A stretch of DNA of 5,633 bases from Chthoniobacterales bacterium (GTDB taxonomy: Bacteria; Verrucomicrobiota; Verrucomicrobiia; Chthoniobacterales; UBA10450). Of this stretch, positions 1 to 5,297 are shown piece by piece. A model generated the notes under the pieces. It had not been told where the DNA came from. It made no database searches and worked only from the letters and a program-made list of their open reading frames with translations. The stretch covers positions 1-5,633 of the forward strand of contig JAICXG010000186.1 of the NCBI GenBank assembly GCA_025980625.1, given 5' to 3'. How positions within the stretch are numbered: the stretch's first letter is position 1; each line of letters begins with the position of its first letter. Made by a program: the position numbers and the translations under genes.

Positions 1-1
1 C

Positions 2-544
2 ACCGCAAATGGCGGCGCTTATGCCACAGTTTTCGGCCCATACGTAGACCTGCCCACCTCCGTGATCGGAAAAATTGTCTATCTCGCGCCGCACAGTCAG
101 CAATGGGTTGAGGTCGCGAATGACCTTAACTACGCCAATGGAATCGGCGTCTCGCCTGATCAAAAGACTCTCTACGTCAGCGAAACAGTCGGAAACTGCA
201 TCCTGAAGTTCACAATCAACGACGACGGCACGTTGAGTCACAGATCAAATTTTGCCCTGCTCAACCTTCTCGTGAAAGACAAGGCCGAATCCTGGTGGCT
301 TGGACCCGATAGCATGAAGATCGATAGCAAGGGTGACATGTATGTGGCCCAATGGTTTGGCGGCAAGATTTTGAAGATATCTCCCGAGGGCAGGCTTCTC
401 CATGTCTTCGAGATCGCGGCAGGTGATGGCACGACCAACGTTGCCTTCGGCGAAGGCGAGAAAGAATTGTTCGTCACGGTGGTGAAGGATCCAAAGGATC
501 CGCAGGCAAAAGGCAGTATCGTGAAGATTCCCAATGTCAAGTAA
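2..544 (+). CDS. SMP-30/gluconolactonase/LRE family beta-propeller protein, C-terminal part (5' end outside window)
   Basis: The frame is open from the window edge to TAA at 542-544, giving 180 residues with no start inside the window. A GTG at 62 lies in frame, but the residues before it (GAYATVFGPYVD) read as coding, so I treat the gene as truncated by the window. The family folds as a six-bladed, metal-dependent beta-propeller that typically hydrolyses sugar lactones; full proteins are about 300 residues, so roughly the last three blades are here. Visible family blocks are YANGIGVSPDQKTLYVSET (window residues 44-62), GPDSMKIDSKGDMYVAQW (101-118) and NVAFGEGEKELFVT (146-159). The Asn of YANG (46) and the Asp of GPDSM (103) sit where SMP-30 enzymes carry two metal ligands; the N-terminal Glu ligand is off-window. 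An exact 9-base tandem duplication at 485-502, apart from its last base, encodes KDP-KDP in a loop. The substrate cannot be told, and a non-enzymatic propeller is possible. Confidence 0.85.
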   Translation, partial: TANGGAYATVFGPYVDLPTSVIGKIVYLAPHSQQWVEVANDLNYANGIGVSPDQKTLYVSETVGNCILKFTINDDGTLSHRSNFALLNLLVKDKAESWWLGPDSMKIDSKGDMYVAQWFGGKILKISPEGRLLHVFEIAAGDGTTNVAFGEGEKELFVTVVKDPKDPQAKGSIVKIPNVK

Positions 545-581
545 CCTCTGAAATGCAGTTAGAGACAGAAAAGGACGCTAA

Positions 582-600
582 TCCCGCTGTCGCAGCGGGA
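582..600. terminator. Hairpin between convergent genes, possible bidirectional terminator
   Basis: TCCCGCT (582-588) pairs perfectly with AGCGGGA (594-600) around a 5-base loop, 38 bases after the SMP-30 stop and 82 bases beyond the end of the reductase gene on the opposite strand. No T-tract follows on either strand, so it is not a textbook intrinsic terminator. The rest of the 545-681 spacer holds a 10-base palindrome GGTTATAACC (607-616) and two overlapping, mutually exclusive small stems near 629-650. I see no gene in the spacer. Confidence 0.35.
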
Positions 601-681
601 CGACGAGGTTATAACCCTAAAGACCGGGTCACTGGAATCATCAGTGATTCTCACCTGTTTTCCGCGCCCGGTAAGCAATGC

Positions 682-1683
682 TTAGCGACCGATTGTCTTC
701 ATGAGATGCTCGGGATAGCGTTCGCCTTCGATTTCGATCTCCGACAGCGCTTGCTTTATCTCGTCGAGATCGGGCTTGGTTAGCTCAACATCGAGCGCTC
801 CGATGTTCTCCTCCAGCCGATCTAACCTGGTCGTGCCGGGAATCGGCACGATCCACGGCTTCTGCGCGAGCAACCAGGCGAGCGCGATCTGCGCTGGCGT
901 CGCTTTCTTTTCGGCTCCGATGTCTTTTAGCAGATCGATCAACGCCTGGTTTTTCTCCATCGCTTCCGGAGTAAAACGCGGCAGGATTTTGCGGAAATCA
1001 TCCTCGCTGATCTTGCTGCCCTTGTTCATCGCGCCGGTCAGGAACCCTTTGCCGAGCGGGCTATAAGGCACAAACCCGATTCCCAGTTCCTCGCACACAT
1101 CGAGGATGCCGTTCGTCTCCGGTCCGCGAGTCCAGAGCGAATACTCATTTTGCAGCGCGGTGACCGGCTGCACCGCGTGTGCCCGCCGCACGGTCTGCGC
1201 CGCCGGTTCGGACAGCCCGAAATGCTTCACCTTTCCCTGCTCGATGAGTTCCTTGACCGCGCCGGCGACATCTTCAATCGGCACGTTCGGATCAACCCGA
1301 TGCTGATACAGCAGGTCGATCGCCTCCAACTTGAGCCGCTTGAGCGAACCCGCCACCGCCTCGCCGATGTGCTCCGGCCGGCTGTTCAGATTTGTGAGCC
1401 CCGGCCGCTTGTCATTGCCGCTTAGGTCAAACCCGAACTTTGTCGCGATAACTATTCGCCCATGGAATGGCGCGAGCGCTTCGCCCAGCAGTTCCTCGTT
1501 CAGAAACGGCCCATACACCTCCGCCGTATCGAAAAAGGTGACGCCCCGTTCCACGGCTGTGTGGAGCAGCGCAGTCATTTCCTGCTTATCCTTGGGCGGG
1601 CCATAGGAGAAACTCATCCCCATACAGCCGAGCCCGATCGCCGATACTTCCAGTCCGCTCTTACCGAGTTTGCGCTTTTGCAT
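682..1683 (-). CDS. Aldo/keto reductase (AKR13-like / YakC-Tas-like)
   Basis: This is a complete NADPH-dependent aldo/keto reductase of 333 residues, the usual length for the family, folding as a cytoplasmic (beta/alpha)8 barrel that interconverts carbonyls and alcohols. The catalytic tetrad is intact: Asp52 and Tyr57 in FFDTAEVYG, Lys82 in ATKFG and His128 in LLYQHRVD. Cofactor-site blocks are also present: QNEYSLW (178-184), PYSPLGKGFLTG (207-217) and IPGTTRLDRLEENIGA (281-296). I chose the ATG at 1681-1683 because the protein then begins MQKRKLGKSGLEVSAIGLGCMGMSF, the normal family N-terminus. A GTG at 1735-1737 would add 18 Arg-rich residues unlike the family. No clear Shine-Dalgarno precedes the ATG. 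The pattern resembles AKR13 and auxin-induced PCNT115-type enzymes, but the substrate is unknown. It probably stands alone: its upstream neighbour is 375 bases away and its downstream neighbour converges on it. Confidence 0.93.
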   Translation of the reverse strand: MQKRKLGKSGLEVSAIGLGCMGMSFSYGPPKDKQEMTALLHTAVERGVTFFDTAEVYGPFLNEELLGEALAPFHGRIVIATKFGFDLSGNDKRPGLTNLNSRPEHIGEAVAGSLKRLKLEAIDLLYQHRVDPNVPIEDVAGAVKELIEQGKVKHFGLSEPAAQTVRRAHAVQPVTALQNEYSLWTRGPETNGILDVCEELGIGFVPYSPLGKGFLTGAMNKGSKISEDDFRKILPRFTPEAMEKNQALIDLLKDIGAEKKATPAQIALAWLLAQKPWIVPIPGTTRLDRLEENIGALDVELTKPDLDEIKQALSEIEIEGERYPEHLMKTIGR

Positions 1684-2058
1684 GCAAAGAAGATCGCGGC
1701 TCGATCGAAACCTGCGTGCCACCGTGTCGTGGCGCACAATCTCGCCGGCCGCTGTAGAATTGCCCTGGCGGGGCCGAGTAACCCCGCAGATTAGACGTTC
1801 TGGCGGCCGATCAGCCGACAGTCAGCTAGAGTCTTAGGTTGTAAGTCTGGCAGACGAGAACCTCTGGCCAGACGAAGGGACAAGAAAGCCACTGCGGCCG
1901 GAGTATCTACAAGCCATCCCATAAATAGCGTGTCATCCCGAGCGGAGCGCAGCGGAGTCGAGGGATCCCGTGGAAGTCACCTTAAAGCTTGCGCGTCGGG
2001 ATCCCTCGACTTCGCTCGCGATGACCGGCTTTTTGGATTTATGAGATGGCTATGGCTT
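1684..2058. other. 375-base intergenic stretch without a convincing gene
   Basis: This stretch lies between the start of the aldo/keto reductase and the stop of the CysJ-like gene, both on the minus strand, so it should contain the reductase promoter and the end of the upstream transcript. I found no promoter I would defend. Structures seen are a stem GCGGGG/CCCCGC (1768-1773 with 1782-1787), an inverted repeat GTCTGGC/GCCAGAC (1845-1851 with 1867-1873), a near-direct repeat TCTGG(C)CAGACGA at 1846-1857 and 1864-1876, and the large palindrome at 1932-2025, listed separately. A short open stretch at 1838-1921 (+) reads protein-like toward its end (LRPEYLQAIP then stop), but it follows a stop with no start codon. 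Confidence 0.6.
1932..2025. repeat. Large imperfect intergenic palindrome, REP/MITE-like
   Basis: The left arm (1932-1970) starts GTCATCCCGAGCG and ends GTCGAGGGATCCCG. The right arm (1997-2025) is its reverse complement, starting CGGGATCCCTCGAC and ending GATGAC. The inner 14 bases (1957-1970 with 1997-2010) pair perfectly. The outer parts pair with two mismatches once a 10-base GC-rich insertion in the left arm is looped out. The central loop is 26 bases, and each arm contains the 8-base palindrome GGGATCCC. It lies just downstream of the CysJ-like gene's stop (minus strand) and could act as a transcript-end hairpin. On the plus strand a short T-run (2030-2034) follows it. Very similar GTCATCCCGAGCG...GAGGGATC sequences are, from memory, dispersed in many soil-bacterial genomes; copy number cannot be judged here. 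Confidence 0.8.
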
Positions 2059-3228
2059 CTAGTAGACGTCGCGGCGATAACGTTTCTCGTTTTTCAGCTT
2101 CTCGACGTAACCGTTCGCTTCTTCGACACTCAAGCCGCCCTGTTGTTGCAGGATCTGGCGGAGCGCGGCATCCACGTCCTTGGCCATACGCTTTGCGTCA
2201 CCGCAAACATAGAAATAGGCGCCTTCGTCCAGCCATTTCCAAACCTCGCCGGCCGCGCCGAGCATCCGGTGTTGCACATAAATCTTATGCGCCTGGTCGC
2301 GCGAGAAAGCAGTGTCAAGCCGCGTCAGCCAACCATCAGCCAAAAACTGCTCGAATTCTTCGCGGTAATAGAAATCGCTCTTCTCGCGTTGCGCGCCGAA
2401 GAAGAGCCAGGCCTTCGAGCGCGCGCCGACCGCTTTACGCTCCTGCAGAAAGGCACGAAACGGCGCCACGCCGGTGCCGGGTCCGACCATGATCATGGGC
2501 GCCTCACTATCTTCCGGGAGATGAAATTTCGACTTACTCGGATAGACCGGCACCGGACACTCGGAGCAGCGGTCAGCGAGAAAAGTCGAGCAAACGCCTT
2601 TGCGTTTCCGCCCGTGACTTTCGTAGGTCACGACATCGATGATCAAGTGAACCGTATCCGGATAAGCCTTCAGGCTGGAGGCAACCGAATAGAGTCGTGG
2701 CTGTAGCTTGGCCAAGAGACTAACGAACTCAGCCGCTTCGAACTTCGCCGAGGGATGCTCGATGAGAAAATCGATCATCTCCATCCCGTAGAGATAAGTG
2801 TCGAGATCCTGTTTGCGTGCCGGATCGAGCAACTCGTTGAGCAGCGGGGCGGCGGAAGCGCGCTCGGCGATCGCGCGCAGCATGCGCGGTGTCGGCTGGG
2901 TGATGCTGTAGTCGCGCAGGAGGGCTTCGCGGAAAGTGGTCGGGACCCCGCGATTGTTAGGCACAGGCTCGTTTCCGTTCGCACCGAGTGTTTGCAGGAG
3001 TTCATCGACCAGGTCCGGGCAATTGGTCGGGTAAATCGCGACCGATTCGCCGACTTCGTAGCTCAGGCCGGAGCCTTCGAGCGAGAGTTCGAAATGACGC
3101 GTGTCTTTTTCCGAATCGGGACTGTTTAAGCGCCGGTTGACCAGCATTTTTGCGGGAAATGGATTGGTGCGGGAATAGGGGGCGGTGGCAGTTGCAGTGA
3201 CAGTGGCAGTGGCAGTTTCGTTGGGCAT
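2059..3228 (-). CDS. CysJ-type sulfite reductase flavoprotein (FAD/NADPH part, no FMN domain)
   Basis: This 389-residue protein matches the C-terminal two-thirds of CysJ, the subunit that passes electrons from NADPH through FAD to sulfite reductase. The N-terminal flavodoxin-like FMN domain of classical CysJ (about 600 residues) is absent, so electrons must leave through a separate carrier or directly to the hemoprotein. Visible motifs are RLYSVASS (FAD, 178-185), GVCSTFLADR (flavin pyrophosphate, 211-220), MVGPGTGVAPFRAF (NADPH, 247-260), FFGAQ (276-280), SRD (309-311) with YVQ (317-319) for the NADPH 2'-phosphate, YVCGDAKRMAKDV (340-352), and the CysJ-typical end RYRRDVY. The terminal aromatic is known to stack on FAD in this superfamily. 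The ATG at 3226-3228 is followed by a low-complexity Thr-Ala run, then YSRTNPFPAKMLVNRRL, where family-like sequence seems to begin. No Shine-Dalgarno is visible. The TPR gene ends 65 bases upstream on the same strand, suggesting co-transcription. No CysI partner lies in the window, so sulfite reduction is inferred by family. Confidence 0.88.
   Translation of the reverse strand: MPNETATATVTATATAPYSRTNPFPAKMLVNRRLNSPDSEKDTRHFELSLEGSGLSYEVGESVAIYPTNCPDLVDELLQTLGANGNEPVPNNRGVPTTFREALLRDYSITQPTPRMLRAIAERASAAPLLNELLDPARKQDLDTYLYGMEMIDFLIEHPSAKFEAAEFVSLLAKLQPRLYSVASSLKAYPDTVHLIIDVVTYESHGRKRKGVCSTFLADRCSECPVPVYPSKSKFHLPEDSEAPMIMVGPGTGVAPFRAFLQERKAVGARSKAWLFFGAQREKSDFYYREEFEQFLADGWLTRLDTAFSRDQAHKIYVQHRMLGAAGEVWKWLDEGAYFYVCGDAKRMAKDVDAALRQILQQQGGLSVEEANGYVEKLKNEKRYRRDVY
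3181..3216. repeat. Coding hexanucleotide repeat (GGCAGT-like units)
   Basis: Six consecutive 6-base units are read on the plus strand: GGCGGT, GGCAGT, TGCAGT, GACAGT, GGCAGT, GGCAGT. Every unit differs from GGCAGT by at most one base. On the coding (minus) strand they encode residues 5-16 of the CysJ-like protein as alternating Thr-Ala/Val. Because the unit is a multiple of three, copy-number change would lengthen or shorten the N-terminal tail without shifting the frame. Confidence 0.8.
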
Positions 3229-3293
3229 TGTGGCGCGAACAGTTACCGCGATGTTTTCACAACCGCAAACGCTTCGAAGAGCTCGACGGCGGT

Positions 3294-3761
3294 CTACAAA
3301 AATTCCTGGATCGCCCGCAGGTCAGGATCTTTCCGCGCGATCTCGCGAAAAGTGGGATCCATCTCAAAACTGATGCGGAGATGGCGCTGCGCCTGGCTGA
3401 GGTAACCGAGGAGCGCTTCGTAGCAGCCGAGGTTGTAAAAATAGATCGGTTCGCGGCGTAACGCGGGCGGACCCTTGAGCAACATCGCGCGCGCTTCCTG
3501 CGTGCGGCCGAGCTGGTTCAAACAAAAGCCGGCGTGGAGAAATCCGGCGCCGCAATCGGGCGCGATCCGGCAAAGTTTGCGGCTGAAGGTGAGGGCGCGT
3601 TTCCAGCACTTTCGCATCATCAGGTGATGGAGGCGCAATTGCAGCACTTCGGGGCGATCCTGTTGCGCTTTGGGAATTTCGTTGAGCGCCGCGATCGATT
3701 CGCGGTCCATCCCGAGTTCGGCGTAGCCGCAAGCGGTGCGCAATTGCCATTCAAGCCTCAT
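3294..3761 (-). CDS. Small tetratricopeptide-repeat (TPR) protein
   Basis: The 155-residue protein consists almost wholly of helical TPR-like units, roughly at residues 3-36, 37-70, 71-103 and 106-138. TPR signatures include AGFCLNQLGRTQEARAMLLKG (about 77-97) and FYNLGCYEALLGYLSQAQRHLR (108-129) followed by EMDP. The tail FREIARKDPDLRAIQEFL resembles the end-of-array cap of small bacterial TPR proteins. No signal peptide or membrane segment is seen, so it is probably cytoplasmic and a protein-protein adaptor; its partner is unknown. The ATG at 3759-3761 has an AGAAG three bases upstream, a weak and close Shine-Dalgarno. The gene ends 65 bases before the CysJ-like gene on the same strand, so the two may share a transcript, but a functional link is only positional. 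It is divergent from the secreted-protein gene starting at 3956. Confidence 0.8.
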   Translation of the reverse strand: MRLEWQLRTACGYAELGMDRESIAALNEIPKAQQDRPEVLQLRLHHLMMRKCWKRALTFSRKLCRIAPDCGAGFLHAGFCLNQLGRTQEARAMLLKGPPALRREPIYFYNLGCYEALLGYLSQAQRHLRISFEMDPTFREIARKDPDLRAIQEFL

Positions 3762-3919
3762 CGGCTTCTGGCAAAAGCAAATCGCGGGCCGTCTCTGTAT
3801 GCTCCGCTTATCGAAGCTCGCGGCAGGAATCGTGAGGTCTCATGCGCTCTGCCGCCGAACCAATGTCGATCGTCATCAAAAGAAAGTCTTTCGGAGCCAA
3901 AACGGCGTTGCCAAAAGGC

Positions 3920-3949
3920 TTGCCACCCGAATGACGCGCTCGGTATGCT
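3920..3949 (+). promoter_or_regulatory. Candidate sigma70-like promoter for the secreted-protein gene
   Basis: TTGCCA (3920-3925) and TATGCT (3944-3949) are separated by 18 bases and match the consensus boxes at 5/6 and 4/6 positions. A second TTGCCA lies at 3908-3913. If this promoter is real, transcription would begin at or next to the ATG at 3956, giving an almost leaderless message. An AAGG at 3950-3953 is only two bases from the ATG, too close for a normal ribosome-binding site. The rest of the 3762-3955 divergent spacer shows only a small palindrome, GAAAGTCTTTC (3882-3892). Six-base matches occur easily by chance, so this is tentative. Confidence 0.3.
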
Positions 3950-3955
3950 AAGGCC

Positions 3956-4222
3956 ATGAAGACGGCTAAAACGACCATGAAACAATTTGCCCTCGCAGCT
4001 TTCGCTGGCGTACTGACCGCCGGAACCGGCTTCGCCCAGCAGAGTGTCCCGGGCGCATCGTCCGAGGTGATTTCTTACGATGAATTGAACTCGGCGGAAG
4101 CGCCCGACATCATTTTTAGCAACCTCGAGCAACCCTCCGAAATCGCTTCAACAGCGAGAGTTCTTTTCCGATTGCCGGCAGGGACGCGATCGGGCCGACG
4201 GAGTCCTCGAGCGCGATCCTGA
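3956..4222 (+). CDS. 5' fragment of the frameshifted secreted protein, as literally read (88 aa)
   Basis: Taken literally, the first open frame gives a signal peptide, a short linker and the first strand of domain A (IIFSNLEQPSE). It then loses homology at about 4141 and ends at TGA 4220-4222. The last 26 or so residues are Arg-rich and out of frame, and are not expected in a real protein. An automatic caller would list this as a separate short secreted protein. A second ATG at 3977 would give a shorter but still plausible signal peptide. Confidence 0.5.
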   Translation: MKTAKTTMKQFALAAFAGVLTAGTGFAQQSVPGASSEVISYDELNSAEAPDIIFSNLEQPSEIASTARVLFRLPAGTRSGRRSPRARS

Positions 4223-4298
4223 TCATTCCCAAAGAGGATGTGCAAGCCAAAGTGCTGTTGGTTGCACTCGGATATGTTTCGGAACCCAGCTGGTCAAC

Positions 4299-5195
4299 GT
4301 GGGCCTATACAGCGACACTGAAGTTACCCACACGGTTGGCGACCCTCTGCCGGGCGGGCAGGGCGTCATTACCCAAATGCCTGACGACGGCGATTGCTGC
4401 CAGCTGGCCAAGGTGACTTTGCCTAACGACGGCGTCCTTTTGTCCGCCGGTGTCCACTACTGGCTGGCTTTAACGCCGGACGATGAGAACGCCCCAACTT
4501 TTCACGGCGAATGGCGCCTCTCCAACCGTGCCGCCCATGCCAGTCTCGAGCCGCCCGACCAATGGGATGCGAGCCCGGGTCAGTGGCCGGCAGCCCAAAT
4601 CCGAGGGACAAAGGTGCAGACGGCCGAAGCGAGTAATGTAACGAGCGTTGAAAACTTATCTCGGAAAAGGGCAACACGCGCTGGCAACATTACAATTTTC
4701 ACAAACCTCGGTCCGACCCTTGATGATCGCTACGATTTCAACGAAGGGGTTCCCATTCGGGGAAGCAAAGCCGGTGGGGAAATCTGGTTTGCGCTTCCTT
4801 TCATACCACGGGCGGATGTGCATGCTAGAACAATTGGAGCAGCCGTGAGCTGGCAGGGCGGTGAGAAACTGGTGCGTCTTGGCCTTTATAGCGACAATGA
4901 TGGCGTGCCGGGTACGCCGTTGCCTGGAGGCGAGGCGAGCACGAGTGACATTCCAATCTTCGGCCAGTGCTGTGGGTTGACGAAAGTCACATTTCCCGAC
5001 CCTGGGATTGCTTTGGAAAAGGGGGTGCGGACTTGGTTGGTTGTAAGCCCAGACCCGAACGCGCCGGATTTTGATGGCAACTGGTCGCCATCTAATCTCG
5101 CTGTGAGTGCGTACGAAGAGCCAGAGATGTTTATTTCGTGGACGAGCTTCAGCGCTGTCTGGCTGGCCGCGCGAATTGAAGGGACAAGCCCGTAG
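4299..5195 (+). CDS. 3' fragment of the frameshifted secreted protein, as literally read (up to 298 aa)
   Basis: The longest intact frame carries most of domain A, a Ser/Thr/Arg-containing linker (about 4600-4688) and all of domain B. The GTG at 4299 is an internal Val codon of a conserved strand (NVGLYSD), not a natural start: no Shine-Dalgarno or promoter is evident and the fragment would lack a signal peptide. It should be read together with the fragment at 3956-4222. Confidence 0.6.
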   Translation: MGLYSDTEVTHTVGDPLPGGQGVITQMPDDGDCCQLAKVTLPNDGVLLSAGVHYWLALTPDDENAPTFHGEWRLSNRAAHASLEPPDQWDASPGQWPAAQIRGTKVQTAEASNVTSVENLSRKRATRAGNITIFTNLGPTLDDRYDFNEGVPIRGSKAGGEIWFALPFIPRADVHARTIGAAVSWQGGEKLVRLGLYSDNDGVPGTPLPGGEASTSDIPIFGQCCGLTKVTFPDPGIALEKGVRTWLVVSPDPNAPDFDGNWSPSNLAVSAYEEPEMFISWTSFSAVWLAARIEGTSP

Positions 5196-5248
5196 CAGTC
5201 TTGCAAATGCGTTCAATGTCTTCGAAGCGCGAGAGAAGATTCCTTCGG

Positions 5249-5284
5249 CGGTTCTAGAGTCCGAGCACCGTCAGTTCTAGACCG
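5249..5284. terminator. Hairpin between convergent genes, possible bidirectional terminator
   Basis: CGG(T)TCTAGA at 5249-5258 pairs with TCTAGACCG at 5276-5284, giving nine base pairs with one bulged T and a 17-base loop. It sits between the stops of the secreted-protein gene (5195) and pepF (5298). No T-tract follows on either strand, so termination activity is inferred only from position and shape. Confidence 0.3.
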
Positions 5285-5297
5285 CGGGAATAAGGAA

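Larger units (their letters stand above)
3956..5195 (+). pseudogene. Secreted two-domain beta-rich protein, interrupted by two single-base frameshifts
   Basis: Read across three frames, this is one gene of about 413 residues. Frame 2 runs from ATG 3956 to about 4140, frame 1 from 4141 to about 4280, and frame 0 from about 4281 to TAG 5193-5195. Each switch needs one missing base: one beside the AAA at 4140-4142 and one in the TTTCGG at 4277-4282. Restoring both aligns domain A (about residues 51-219) with domain B (about 246-410), without gaps across the first third. Shared blocks are IFSNL/IFTNL, NRFNSESSFPI/DRYDFNEGVPI, IIPKEDVQAK/FIPRADVHAR, GLYSD, DPLPGG/TPLPGG, GDCCQLAKVT/GQCCGLTKVT and NAPxFxGxWxxSN. 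The N-terminus is a signal peptide (Lys-rich start, hydrophobic core 11-24, likely cut after GFA27). No membrane anchor or sorting tail follows, so it is probably exported and soluble. The domain resembles choice-of-anchor-type extracellular domains, but I do not recognise it firmly and no function is claimed. Assembly error is at least as likely as true decay. Confidence 0.75.

Noticed and set aside
553..783. 76-codon plus-strand open frame after the SMP-30 gene
   Set aside because: Its second half is antisense to the end of the aldo/keto reductase and the first half is the hairpin spacer; there is no recognisable protein pattern.
1761..1876. Cluster of small stems that might be a structured RNA or tRNA-like element
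   Set aside because: The stems are 6-7 bp, do not form a cloverleaf or known riboswitch layout, and no T-loop or anticodon arrangement could be fitted.
1838..1921. Possible gene remnant ending LRPEYLQAIP
   Set aside because: It looks slightly protein-like but is under 30 codons, is preceded directly by a stop and has no start codon, so it cannot be told from chance.
1932..2025. CRISPR array or insertion-sequence end
   Set aside because: There are only two inverted arms, not repeated direct units with spacers, and no transposase or target-site duplication could be seen.
1930..2706. 258-codon plus-strand open frame
   Set aside because: It runs antisense through the well-supported CysJ-like gene and begins inside the palindrome; its translation shows no family pattern.
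3758..4132. 124-codon minus-strand open frame across the divergent spacer
   Set aside because: It is antisense to the signal-peptide region of the secreted protein and covers the probable promoter region; composition is Arg/Ser/Gly-rich with no motif.
4138..4284. Programmed -1 ribosomal frameshifting in the secreted protein
   Set aside because: Neither site has an X-XXY-YYZ slippery heptamer or an obvious downstream pseudoknot, and two successive programmed shifts within 140 bases would be exceptional.
4656..5216. 186-codon minus-strand open frame
   Set aside because: It is antisense to domain B, whose plus-strand reading is supported by internal homology to domain A.
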